From Opitutus sp. GAS368 (GTDB taxonomy: Bacteria; Verrucomicrobiota; Verrucomicrobiia; Opitutales; Opitutaceae), in NCBI GenBank assembly GCA_945869845.1, contig CAMBRG010000024.1, forward strand, positions 1 through 35,585: a stretch of 35,585 nt of DNA, read 5' to 3'. The position numbers and the translations under genes were made by a program. Shown here one piece after another: positions 24,981 to 33,419 of this stretch. Numbering within the stretch: position 1 is the first letter of the stretch; each line of letters starts with the position of its first letter. The notes beneath the pieces are model-generated. The model was given only the letters and a program-made list of their open reading frames with translations. It was not told the DNA's origin and searched no databases.

Positions 24981-27900
24981 ATGTCCACCCCACCCGTCGC
25001 CCTCGCTGTCCTTGCTGCCCTCGCGCTCGCCGTTTCCCTACCCGCGCAGACTGACCCTGCCAGCGGCACTCCCGTTTCGGCCGCCGCTCGCAGCGGCAGC
25101 GTCGCCGTCGGCACCGTCACCGGCCGCGTCTTCAACCCCGCCACCGGCGAGTATGTTCGCAACGCCCAGCTTCGCCTCGTCGAGACCGGGGCCACCACCG
25201 TCTCCGAAGCCGAGGGCGCGTTTCGCTTCGGCTCGGTCCCGGCCGGGCGGCTCACTCTCGTCGTCACTTACACCGGCTACCGCTCCGTCACCGCCGCCGT
25301 CGATGTCGCCCCCGGCGCCACGGCGACCAAGAACATCGAGCTCGTCAGCACGCTGCAAGAAGCCAGCACCACCGCGGCCGACGGCACCGTTAAGCTCGCC
25401 GCCTTTGCCGTCTCCTCCGAGCGCGAGGGCAGCGCCAAAGCCATCATGGACCAGCGCAATTCCATGAACATCACCAACACCGTCGCCTCCGACGCGTTTG
25501 GCGACAACGCCGAGGGCAACGTCGGCGAATTCCTCAAGCACCTCCCTGGCGTCGAGCTCGACCTTTTCTACGGCGAGGTCCGCACCGTCCGCCTCGGCGG
25601 CCTCGGCTCCGAATACACCTCCGTCACCATGGACGGCATCGCCCTCGCCAGCACCGATGCCAATAACTCCGGCTCCGGCGCCGCCCGTTCCTTCACCATG
25701 GAGATGGCTTCGCTCAACAGCATGGAGTCCATCGAGGTCAACAAAACCGTCAGCGCCGATGTCGATGCCAACGCCCCCGCCGGCACCATCAACCTCCGCA
25801 CCAAACGCGCCTTCGACCGCGTCGGCCGCCGCGTCTCTTGGCAGGCCAACGTCGAGGCCCACTCCGAGGCCATGAAGTTCGGCCGCTCCCTCGGGCCCGA
25901 CGAAGACCGGGCGAACTACAAAATCCGCCCCGGCGGCATCTTCGAATACTCGGATCGTTTCTTGGACAACCGCCTCGGCGTCGTGGTGAACGTCAGCGAG
26001 TCCAACGTCTACCAAGAAGCCCTCATCACCGGCTCCGCCTACAGCACCGCCGTTTCCGCCACCGATACGCGCCCGCTCGTTCCTACCACCCTCAACTTCC
26101 AGTGGGCGCCCCGTTTCAACAAGCGCTTCGCCACCACGCTCACCACCGACTACCGCATCACCCCCTACCTCGATGTCGGCTTGGTCACGATCTACAACTA
26201 CGCCGATCTCTGGACGCCCCAGCGCACGGTCATTTTCAACTCCAGCAGCGGCGCGCGCAGTCAGGTTGTCGGCGACGATCCGCTCCTCAGCTTCACCTCC
26301 GCCGCCTCCGGCACCGTGCAGGTCAATCCCGTCGCCGTCTCCAAAATGGGCGAGACGTTCACCTTGATCCCCCGCGCCCTCTTCAAACGCGGCAACTTCG
26401 AGCTCGAGGCCAAGGGCGCCTACTCCGATTCCTCCAGCTGGTATGATCCCATGGGCCGCCACCAGTCCATCCGCGACACCAACTCGCCCACCGCCACCGG
26501 CATCACGTATCGCGCCGAACGCTCGTCCCTGATGTCGAGCGATTGGAAACTTACCCAGATCGGCGGACCCGACATCGCCCTCGGCTCCAGTTACACCAAC
26601 CCCACGTTGACCGCCAACGACGGGCGCTTCGGCCGCACGGTCCTCTTCAGCGGCGAACTCATCGGCACCCTCAAGACCAACCAATGGCTCCCCGTCACGT
26701 GGAAGACCGGCCTCAAGACCCGCCAGCAAATCCAGAAGTTCGAGGACGACCAACTCGCCAAGCGCTACGACTACGCCCCCGGCGGCGTGATCCCGGCCCG
26801 CGGCGCTTGGGATGCCTACCGCTCGCCTTGGGACTACTCCCTCGCGATGAACGACGGCAGCGCCACCTCCCTCTCCGGCGCCACCGTCTTCATGCCCAAC
26901 CTCCGCGCCATCGGCGATCTCTACAACCATAGCCGCGCCGACTTCCGCCAAAACTGGGGCACCAACGCCGACAACTACTACCAATCCTACGTCGCCCGCC
27001 GCCGCCGTTACTACGAGCGCATCGACGCCGGCTTTTTGATGGGCACGACCAAGTTCCTGCGCTTCACCGCCCGCGCCGGCCTCCGCTGGGAAGAAACCAC
27101 CACCGAAGCCAGCGAAGCCGATACCCGCCCGCCCGCCGAGGTCCGCGCCGCCGGCTTCCCCGTCAGCGCCGCCGGCGTCGCCACCACCATCCCCGGCATC
27201 GACTACCAGTTCCTCTCGCAGCCCCGCGTCAAACGCACCGGCCAATACGACAACCTCTTCCCCAGCGCCTCGCTGAAATACAACGTGGCACCCAACCTCG
27301 ACGTGCACTTTGGCTTCAGCTCGACCATCCGCCGCCCCTCCTACGTCAACCTCGCCGGCGTCTGGACCATCAACGACCAGGCCCTCACCGTCACCACCCC
27401 CAATCCGCGCCTGAAGCCGGAAACGTCGGAGAACTACGCCGCCCGCATCGCCTACTACTTCGAGCCCGTTGGCCAGCTCGCCGCCACGTTCACCGAGCGC
27501 AGCGTCGAAAACCTCTTCATCACCGACCGCCTCAGCGCGGCTGAATTCGGCTACACCGGCGACGATGAGCTGCAGGGCTACGAATTCATCACGACCGAGA
27601 ACGGCCCCGGGCGCATCAAGATCCGCAGCATGGAGCTCGAGTATAACCAGAGCCTTTCCTTTCTCGGCCCGCTCTTTCGCCGACTCTCCGTGCGCGGCAG
27701 CTACACCCGCCTCTACGCCGAGATCGCCCGCGCCAATCTCACGCCCCACCTCGCCAGCGGCGGCCTCAACTACACGCTCAATAAGTTGAACCTCTACACC
27801 AACTGGAACTGGTCCGACGACGTGAACACCAACCTCGCCGGCACCACCTACCGCCGCCACCGCACCAACCTCGACGCCGGCGGCGGCTGGCGCTTGAACC

Positions 27901-28046
27901 AGACCTACAGCCTCTCGCTCAGCGTCCGCAACCTGCTCGATACGCCGTATATCAACATGCAGAAATTCATCACCGGCCCCACCGCGATCACCCGCAGTGA
28001 GACCGTCGGCCAGTCTTGGACCTTCGCCATCAAAGCCGCCTACTGA
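24981..28046 (+). CDS. TonB-dependent outer-membrane receptor
   Basis: This 1021-residue protein starts with MSTPPVALAVLAALALAVSL, a signal peptide nearly identical in DNA to that of the FAD oxidoreductase at 28112. Residues about 35-115 are a carboxypeptidase-regulatory-like domain (GTVTGRVFNPATGEYVRNA). The plug has NVGEFLKHLPGVELD, TVRLGGLGSEYTSVTMDG and ANAPAGTINLRTKRAF. The barrel includes FGFSSTIRRPSYVNL and RLKPETSENY, which are common in large TBDRs of this type. It ends in WTFAIKAAY, an aromatic outer-membrane terminus. It is probably the receptor for the substrate handled by the sulfatases and FAD enzymes around it. Confidence 0.93.
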   Translation: MSTPPVALAVLAALALAVSLPAQTDPASGTPVSAAARSGSVAVGTVTGRVFNPATGEYVRNAQLRLVETGATTVSEAEGAFRFGSVPAGRLTLVVTYTGYRSVTAAVDVAPGATATKNIELVSTLQEASTTAADGTVKLAAFAVSSEREGSAKAIMDQRNSMNITNTVASDAFGDNAEGNVGEFLKHLPGVELDLFYGEVRTVRLGGLGSEYTSVTMDGIALASTDANNSGSGAARSFTMEMASLNSMESIEVNKTVSADVDANAPAGTINLRTKRAFDRVGRRVSWQANVEAHSEAMKFGRSLGPDEDRANYKIRPGGIFEYSDRFLDNRLGVVVNVSESNVYQEALITGSAYSTAVSATDTRPLVPTTLNFQWAPRFNKRFATTLTTDYRITPYLDVGLVTIYNYADLWTPQRTVIFNSSSGARSQVVGDDPLLSFTSAASGTVQVNPVAVSKMGETFTLIPRALFKRGNFELEAKGAYSDSSSWYDPMGRHQSIRDTNSPTATGITYRAERSSLMSSDWKLTQIGGPDIALGSSYTNPTLTANDGRFGRTVLFSGELIGTLKTNQWLPVTWKTGLKTRQQIQKFEDDQLAKRYDYAPGGVIPARGAWDAYRSPWDYSLAMNDGSATSLSGATVFMPNLRAIGDLYNHSRADFRQNWGTNADNYYQSYVARRRRYYERIDAGFLMGTTKFLRFTARAGLRWEETTTEASEADTRPPAEVRAAGFPVSAAGVATTIPGIDYQFLSQPRVKRTGQYDNLFPSASLKYNVAPNLDVHFGFSSTIRRPSYVNLAGVWTINDQALTVTTPNPRLKPETSENYAARIAYYFEPVGQLAATFTERSVENLFITDRLSAAEFGYTGDDELQGYEFITTENGPGRIKIRSMELEYNQSLSFLGPLFRRLSVRGSYTRLYAEIARANLTPHLASGGLNYTLNKLNLYTNWNWSDDVNTNLAGTTYRRHRTNLDAGGGWRLNQTYSLSLSVRNLLDTPYINMQKFITGPTAITRSETVGQSWTFAIKAAY

Positions 28047-28053
28047 TTCCCAA

Positions 28054-28078
28054 GCAGGTCGGGTCTCCGACCCGCCCT
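28054..28078. repeat. REP-like hairpin between TBDR and FAD gene
   Basis: CGGGTC-TCC-GACCCG (28060-28074) is a perfect six-base stem. The same GGTCTCCGACCCGCCCT core recurs after the next two genes. Here the foot reads GCAG instead of GTAG. It lies 8-32 bp after the TBDR stop. Confidence 0.7.
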
Positions 28079-28111
28079 CTCACCCCACGTCACGCTCCCT
28101 CCCCTCCCCCC

Positions 28112-29779
28112 ATGTCCACCCCACCCGTCGCCCTCGCCGTCCTCGTTGCCCTCGCCCTCGCCGTTTCCCTTCGCGCCGCCGAGACCTACGATCTCGTCAT
28201 CTACGGCGGCACCTCCGGCGCGGTCGCCGCCGCCGTCCAAGCCAAGAAAATGGGCAAGACCGCCGTCATCGTCTCGCCCGACAAACACCTCGGCGGCCTC
28301 TCCGCCGGCGGCCTCGGCTTCACCGACACCGGCGACAAATCCGTCATCGGGGGCGTCGCCCGCGATTTCTACCACCGTATCTGGCAGCACTACGACCAAC
28401 CCGCTGCGTGGCGCCAGCAGCAGAAATCCGAATACGGCAACAAGGGCCAGGGCACGCCCGCCATCGACGGCGTAAACCGCACCATGTGGATCTTCGAGCC
28501 CCACGCCGCCGAGAAAGTCTTCGAAGACCTCGTCCGCGAACATCAAATCCCCGTCCTTCGTGACGAATGGCTCGACCGCGCCAAAGGCGTGAAAAAAACC
28601 GGCGCCCGCATCACCGCGATCACCACCCTCAGCGGCAAAACCTACGCCGGGAAAATGTTTCTCGACGCCACCTACGAGGGCGACCTCATGGCCGCCGCCG
28701 GCATCGACTACCACGTCGGCCGCGAATCCCGCGCCCAATACAGCGAAGAACTCAACGGCGTGCAGACCGGCGTCCTCCACCACCGCCACCACTTCGGCGT
28801 CCTCAAGGAAAAGGTCAGCCCCTACGTCGTCCCCGGCGATCCCAAGAGCGGCATTCTCCCCCGCATCAACCCCGACCACCCCGGCGAGTTCGGCGCCGCC
28901 GACAAAAAACTCCAGGCCTACTGCTTCCGCATGTGCCTCACCGACGACCCGTCGAATCGCGTGCCCTTCGCCAAACCCGCCGGCTACGACGCTTCCCAAT
29001 ACGAACTCCTGCTGCGCATCTACGCCGCCGGTTGGACCGAGACGTTCGGCAAGTTCGACCCCATTCCCAACCGCAAAACCGACACCAACAACCACGGCCC
29101 TTTCAGCACCGACAACATCGGGATGAACTACGATTACCCCGACGCCTCCTACGCCCGTCGCCGCGAGATTATCCGCGAGCACGAGACCTACCAGCAGGGC
29201 TGGCTCTACTTCATCGCCAACGACCCGCGCGTCCCCGCCGACGTCCGCGAAAAAATGTCCCGCTGGGGCCTCGCCAAAGATGAGTTCAAGGACAACGGCA
29301 ACTGGCCGCACCAGATCTACGTCCGCGAAGCCCGCCGCATGATCGGCTCCTACGTGATGACGGAAAACGAACTGCTCAAACGCCGCCCCACCCCCGAGTC
29401 CATCGGCATGGGCAGCTACGCGATGGATTCGCACAACGTCCAACGCTACATCACCCCCGAAGGCTACGTGCAGAACGAGGGCGACATCGGCGTCTCGACG
29501 AAAGGCCCCTACGCCATCGCCTATGGCTCGCTCACGCCGAAAAAAGCCCAGTGCGAAAACCTCCTCGTGCCCGTCTGTGTTTCGAGCACGCACATCGCCT
29601 ACGGTTCGATCCGCATGGAGCCCGTCTTCATGATCCTCGGTCAAAGCGCCGCGACCGCCGCCGTGATGGCGATCGATTCCAAAATCGCCGTGCAAGACGT
29701 CCCCTACGCCGCCCTCCGCACCCGCCTCCTCGCCGACGGCCAAGTCTTGGAAACTCCGCCCAAACCCACAAAAAAGTAG
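28112..29779 (+). CDS. Exported FAD-dependent oxidoreductase (FAD_oxidored family)
   Basis: This 555-residue protein from ATG 28112 has a Sec-type signal peptide (MSTPPVALAVLVALALAVSL, then RAAE) and no twin-arginine motif. An N-terminal FAD-binding Rossmann fold follows (VIYGGTSGAVAAAVQAKKMG, G32, G33, G36), with HLGGLSAGGLGFTDTG and FLDATYEGDLMAAAG. The C-terminus SIRMEPVFMILGQSAATAA returns to the FAD domain. The family is annotated FAD_oxidored (PF12831-like) and its reaction is generally unknown; oxidation of a sugar-type hydroxyl is only a suggestion. It forms a tandem pair with the next gene. The TAG stop lies within a REP-like repeat. Confidence 0.88.
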   Translation: MSTPPVALAVLVALALAVSLRAAETYDLVIYGGTSGAVAAAVQAKKMGKTAVIVSPDKHLGGLSAGGLGFTDTGDKSVIGGVARDFYHRIWQHYDQPAAWRQQQKSEYGNKGQGTPAIDGVNRTMWIFEPHAAEKVFEDLVREHQIPVLRDEWLDRAKGVKKTGARITAITTLSGKTYAGKMFLDATYEGDLMAAAGIDYHVGRESRAQYSEELNGVQTGVLHHRHHFGVLKEKVSPYVVPGDPKSGILPRINPDHPGEFGAADKKLQAYCFRMCLTDDPSNRVPFAKPAGYDASQYELLLRIYAAGWTETFGKFDPIPNRKTDTNNHGPFSTDNIGMNYDYPDASYARRREIIREHETYQQGWLYFIANDPRVPADVREKMSRWGLAKDEFKDNGNWPHQIYVREARRMIGSYVMTENELLKRRPTPESIGMGSYAMDSHNVQRYITPEGYVQNEGDIGVSTKGPYAIAYGSLTPKKAQCENLLVPVCVSSTHIAYGSIRMEPVFMILGQSAATAAVMAIDSKIAVQDVPYAALRTRLLADGQVLETPPKPTKK

Positions 29780-29801
29780 GGCAGGGTCTCCGACCCGCCC
29801 T
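29776..29801. repeat. GTAG-footed REP-like hairpin overlapping a stop codon
   Basis: GTAG is followed by GGCAGGGTC-TCC-GACCCGCCCT. Arms GGGTC (29784-29788) and GACCC (29792-29796) pair, and outer AGGGC pairs with GCCCT. The TAG stop of the FAD oxidoreductase (29777-29779) lies inside the GTAG foot. The rest of the 91-bp gap is C-rich with many CCCACGC-like words and no gene. Confidence 0.7.
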
Positions 29802-29870
29802 CCACGCCCACGATCTCCGCCCACGCCCGCCCACGCTCCACGCCCGCCCTCCACGCCCGCGCCCAAGCCC

Positions 29871-31541
29871 ATGCCCACGCCCCTTCGCTCCCACGCCACG
29901 CTCATCCTCGGCGCCCTCCTAGCCCTCGCCACCGCGCCCCTCCTCCCCGCCGCCACCGCGCCCGCGCTCCCCGCCCCCACCACGCCCAACCCCGGCCTGC
30001 GTTACTATTATCCGTTGCCCGCCGATCCCGCCGCCAAACCGCAGACGCTGCGCGTGGACATCTGCGTTTACGGCGGCACGCCCGGCGGCGTCGGCGCCGC
30101 CGTGCAGGCACGCCGCCTGGGCAAGACCTCCGCCCTCGCTGTCTTCCGTCGTCACGTCGGCGGGCTCACCGCCGCCGGCCTCACCGCCGTCGATCTCGGC
30201 AAAAAAGAATCCATCGGCGGCATGGCTGCCGAATTCCTCGACCGCATGGGCCAATGGAGCGGCTTCCGCGCCGCCGATGCCGAGCGCACCATGCGCGCCA
30301 TGCTCGCCGAGGCCGGCGTGCCTGTGTGGTTCGAACACCGCCTCGCCCGCGTCGAAAAAGACGGCAACCGCATCCGCGCCCTCGTCTTTGAAAACGGCGA
30401 CCGCATCGAGGCCGCCGTGTTCATCGACGCCACCTACGAGGGCGACCTGCTCGCCCGCGCCGGCGTCTCGTTTCACGTCGGCCGCGAGGGCAACGCCGCC
30501 TACGGCGAGGCCTTCAACGGCACCTTCATCGCCGACAAGCACCAGTTCCGTTTCCCCGTCGACCCCTACCGCACGCCCGGTGATCCCAAGAGCGGCCTCC
30601 TCCCCGGCATCTCCGCCGAGCCGCCCCGCACCGAGGGCTCGGGCGACAAACTGGTCCAAGCCTACAATTTTCGCATGTGGCTCACGACCGCCGCCGCCGG
30701 CCGCCCGTTTCCCCAACCCGCCGGCTACGACCGCGGCGACTACGCGCTGCTCGACCGCTTCCTCAATTCTGCGCCCACCGATTTTGAGTGGGATTGGACC
30801 TACCGCAAAGGCCCGCTGAAACTCAACCTCGGCGACTGCAACAACGCCGGCCCCGTCTCCACCGATTTCATCGGCGGCAGCAACCGTTGGCCCGAAGGCG
30901 ACTACGCCGAGCGCGAAAAGATTTTCCAAGCCCACGTCACCTACCAGCAAGGTTACATGTGGTTCCTCGCCCACGACCCCGCCGTGCCGGAAAAACTCCG
31001 CGCCCACGTGCAGACCTTCGGCCTCCCCCGCGACCAGTTCGAGGAAACCGACGGCTGGCCCCACGAGCTCTACGTGCGCGAAGGCCGCCGCATGGTTTCC
31101 GACTACGTCATGACCGAGCACAACTGTAAGGGCAAAATCGTCGCCGCGGACAGCGTTGGCCTCGCGAGCTACACGATGGATTCGCACCACACCTCTCGCG
31201 TCGTCGTCAACGGGGTCGTGATGGCCGAGGGCAACGTCGAGAAATCCACGCCCCAGCCCTACCCCGTGAGCTACCGCGCGCTCGTCCCCCGTGAACGCGA
31301 ATGCGCCAACCTGCTCGTGCCCGTGGCCGTCTCCTCGTCGCACATCGCCTTCGGGAGCATTCGCATGGAGCCCGTCTTCATGCTTCTAGGCCAAAGCGCC
31401 GCCACCGCCGCCGCGCTCGCGATCGACGCCAAGACCTCCGTGCAAGCCGTGGACTACGCCGCCCTCCGCACCCGCCTCCTCGCCGCCGGCCAGAAACTCG
31501 CCTGGACCCCACCCGCCAAACCCGCCGCCGCCAAAAAGTAG
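29871..31541 (+). CDS. Exported FAD-dependent oxidoreductase (FAD_oxidored family), paralogue
   Basis: This 556-residue protein has a signal peptide (MPTPLRSHATLILGALLALA) followed by an Ala/Pro-rich linker. The FAD-binding motif VYGGTPGGVGAAVQARRLG is at 67-85, then HVGGLTAAGLTAVDLGKKE and FIDATYEGDLLARAG. The C-terminus SIRMEPVFMLLGQSAATAA is almost the same as in the preceding gene. The two are clear paralogues from an old tandem duplication, collinear over their whole length but well diverged. Unlike its partner it carries an extra ~35 residues between the signal and the Rossmann fold. Its role is presumably a related oxidation in the periplasm; the substrate is unknown. Confidence 0.88.
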   Translation: MPTPLRSHATLILGALLALATAPLLPAATAPALPAPTTPNPGLRYYYPLPADPAAKPQTLRVDICVYGGTPGGVGAAVQARRLGKTSALAVFRRHVGGLTAAGLTAVDLGKKESIGGMAAEFLDRMGQWSGFRAADAERTMRAMLAEAGVPVWFEHRLARVEKDGNRIRALVFENGDRIEAAVFIDATYEGDLLARAGVSFHVGREGNAAYGEAFNGTFIADKHQFRFPVDPYRTPGDPKSGLLPGISAEPPRTEGSGDKLVQAYNFRMWLTTAAAGRPFPQPAGYDRGDYALLDRFLNSAPTDFEWDWTYRKGPLKLNLGDCNNAGPVSTDFIGGSNRWPEGDYAEREKIFQAHVTYQQGYMWFLAHDPAVPEKLRAHVQTFGLPRDQFEETDGWPHELYVREGRRMVSDYVMTEHNCKGKIVAADSVGLASYTMDSHHTSRVVVNGVVMAEGNVEKSTPQPYPVSYRALVPRERECANLLVPVAVSSSHIAFGSIRMEPVFMLLGQSAATAAALAIDAKTSVQAVDYAALRTRLLAAGQKLAWTPPAKPAAAKK

Positions 31542-31620
31542 GGCGCGGTCTCCGACCCGCCCTTCCGTGTAGGGGCGTCGCTCGCCGACGCCCGTTCCGT
31601 AGGCCGCATGCTTGCAGGCG
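31538..31620. repeat. Cluster of three GTAG-footed hairpins
   Basis: Three different palindromes, each preceded by GTAG, stand in a row. The first (31538-31563) is GGTC-TCC-GACC inside outer arms AGGGC/GCCCT, and its TAG is the stop codon of the FAD gene. The second (31569-31593) is GGGCGTCG-CTCGC-CGACGCCC. The third (31599-31620) is CGCATGC-TT-GCAGGCG, with six of seven pairs. A GTAG tetranucleotide beside a hairpin is the known hallmark of REP sequences mobilised by RAYT transposases. None is encoded here. The 191-bp gap holds no gene. Confidence 0.7.
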
Positions 31621-31732
31621 CTTTTTGGCTGTAGCCAAGGTCGCCGCCCCCTCAGGTCGAATCACCCATCCGCCACCCCAAGACACCGACCGCGGCCTTG
31701 ATTTTCCCCGCGACCTCTTCATTTCTCCCGCC

Positions 31733-32257
31733 GTGGATTCACCCCGATCCGATACGACCCAGTGGTTTACCGCCGAGCTCGCCCCACACGAGCCCGCCCT
31801 CCGCGCCTACCTGCACGGCCTCGTCAAACCCTCCGACATCGACGACATCGTGCAAGAAACCTACGCCCGCCTCCTCCGCGCCCGCGAGCGCGGGCCCGTC
31901 GAGCATCCCCGCGGCCTCCTCTTTGCCACCGCCCGTAACGCCGCCCGCGATCTCTTCCGCCGCCGCGCCACCGCCAACACGATTCCGATAACGGAAATGG
32001 TCGAATCGCGCGTCTTCGACTCCGCGCCCAACGCCGCCGAAACCGCCAGCCGCCAGCAGGAGACCGACCTCTTGGCGACGGCGATCGCGGAACTGCCGCC
32101 CCGCTGCCGCGAAATCCTCGTCCTCCGCAAATTTGAAAATCTTTCCCACCGCGAAATCGCCGAGAAACTCGGCATCTCCGTGCACACCGTCGAGGTGCAA
32201 CTCACCAAAGCGCTCCACCGCTGCGAAGAATTTTTTGCGCGCCACGGCCTGCCCTGA
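31733..32257 (+). CDS. ECF-type RNA polymerase sigma factor
   Basis: The chosen start is GTG 31733 (174 residues, MDSPRSDTTQWFTAEL), the first plausible start before region 2. The open frame continues far upstream as a shadow of the FAD gene. Region 2 includes DIDDIVQETYARLLRARERG (about 36-55) and the following FATARNAARDLFRRR. Region 4 includes LPPRCREILVLRKFENLSHR with the helix-turn-helix IAEKLGISVHTVEVQLTKAL (about 120-160). It is FecI-like: it precedes fecR by 3 bp and then a TBDR with an STN domain, the standard cell-surface signalling arrangement. It should activate the downstream receptor and perhaps the sulfatase locus. Confidence 0.93.
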   Translation: MDSPRSDTTQWFTAELAPHEPALRAYLHGLVKPSDIDDIVQETYARLLRARERGPVEHPRGLLFATARNAARDLFRRRATANTIPITEMVESRVFDSAPNAAETASRQQETDLLATAIAELPPRCREILVLRKFENLSHREIAEKLGISVHTVEVQLTKALHRCEEFFARHGLP

Positions 32258-32260
32258 ACG

Positions 32261-33352
32261 ATGAGCGCGCCCTCGTCCCAAATCTCGCCCGAAGAAGCGA
32301 TCCGTCGCGCCGCCGCGCGCTGGACGATTCGTCGTGATCGCGGCCTCTCCTCGGCCGAATCAATCAACTACGAGCTCTGGCTTGCCGCCGATCCGCGCCA
32401 CGCCGCCGCGATGCAGCGCTCCACCGGCGCTTGGTCCCGCCTTGATCACCTCAATGAAAGCGCCGCCACGCCCATCCTCGCCGCCGCCACTCGCCGCCGA
32501 TCCTTCTGGCGCCGCACCGTCACGCTTGGCTCCCTTGCGGCCGCCGCCGCGCTCGCCGTCGGGTTATTCACCTGGAGTCGTCCCGCTCCCGTCGCACCCC
32601 CGCTTCCTCTTGCTTTCACGGCGACTAACTCGGCCCGCACCGTCACCCTTTCCGACGGCTCTGTCGTCCAACTCAACACCGGCGGCGAAGTCGTCGAACA
32701 ATTCACCGCCACCGCCCGCCACGTCAGTCTCACCCGAGGAGAGGCTCACTTTGCCGTCACCAAGAATCCCGCCCGCCCCTTCATTGTCCGCGCCGGCAAC
32801 GTGGACGTCCGCGCCGTCGGCACCGCGTTCAACGTCCACCTCCAGTCCGCCGCCGTCGACGTGCTTGTCACTGAAGGCAGAGTCTCTGTTTCCGAGGTGG
32901 AGCGCGTTGTCCCCAACGCGCTTTTGGCCGCCTCCGCGGCAAATCCAACGCGTGGGGAGCAACGCGTTCCACCCACGAACACCGTGCTGAGCGTCAACGA
33001 ACGCGCGGTCGTCTCTCTCAAAGTCGCGTCCTCCGCCGCAGCGAAAAGCGCCTCCGTCGTCGTCACCACGGCCACTCCCGAAGAAATCTCCCGCACCCTC
33101 GCGTGGCAGGCCCCCCTCCTGCGCCTCGGCGGCGCGACGCTCGCCGAACTCATCCTCGAGTTCCAACGCCGCTCCGGCCAGCGCGTCATTTTGGCTGATC
33201 CTGCGCTCGCCTCACTGCGAGTGGGCGGTCGTTTCCGCGCCGACGACCTCGACGGCTTCACCCACCTGCTCGCAACCACGATGGATCTGGACGTAGAACG
33301 CACCGATGACGGCACGCTCGTGCTGCGGAAAAAAAAGTTGGAAGCTCGATAG
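32261..33352 (+). CDS. FecR-family transmembrane sigma regulator
   Basis: This 363-residue protein starts three bases after the sigma stop, so the two are probably cotranslated. Residues 1-60 form the cytoplasmic sigma-binding domain (DUF4880-like, NYELWLAADPRHAAAMQR). A single membrane helix is at about 86-105 (LGSLAAAAALAVGLFTW). The periplasmic FecR domain is at about 125-205 (RTVTLSDGSVVQLNTGGEV, HFAVTKNPARPFIVRAG, VRAVGTAFNV). The C-terminal DUF4974/STN-like domain is at about 290-360 (LAELILEFQRRSGQRVILAD). It senses the state of the TBDR and controls the sigma factor. A 78-nt palindrome is built into the linker at codons about 212-238. Confidence 0.93.
   Translation: MSAPSSQISPEEAIRRAAARWTIRRDRGLSSAESINYELWLAADPRHAAAMQRSTGAWSRLDHLNESAATPILAAATRRRSFWRRTVTLGSLAAAAALAVGLFTWSRPAPVAPPLPLAFTATNSARTVTLSDGSVVQLNTGGEVVEQFTATARHVSLTRGEAHFAVTKNPARPFIVRAGNVDVRAVGTAFNVHLQSAAVDVLVTEGRVSVSEVERVVPNALLAASAANPTRGEQRVPPTNTVLSVNERAVVSLKVASSAAAKSASVVVTTATPEEISRTLAWQAPLLRLGGATLAELILEFQRRSGQRVILADPALASLRVGGRFRADDLDGFTHLLATTMDLDVERTDDGTLVLRKKKLEAR
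32896..32973. repeat. 78-nt palindrome inside the fecR coding sequence
   Basis: The outer arms begin GGTGGAGCGCGTTG at 32896 and end CAACGCGTTCCACC at 32973, and pair with few mismatches. Next come CCCCAACGCG facing CGCGTGGGG, then TTTGGCCGC facing GCGGCAAA around the centre CTCC. Both ends carry GTGG on their own strand, resembling REP feet. The element keeps the frame and encodes the linker between the FecR domain and the C-terminal domain. Confidence 0.75.
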
Positions 33353-33419
33353 CGGGAATCGCCGATCACCGCGTCTTCCTCCCGCCGTCGGCCTCCGGGC
33401 CGATGGAAAAACCTCATCC

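Noticed and set aside
25038-27860. A 940-codon open frame antisense to the TBDR gene
   Set aside because: It is a codon-bias artefact: C-ending codons on the coding strand become G-starting codons on the other, giving a Gly/Ala/Asp/Val-rich product. The TBDR on the plus strand has clear domains.
29780-29870. C-rich, CCCACGC-repetitive stretch before the second FAD gene
   Set aside because: Irregular low-complexity sequence without a consistent period or open frame; no function can be supported.
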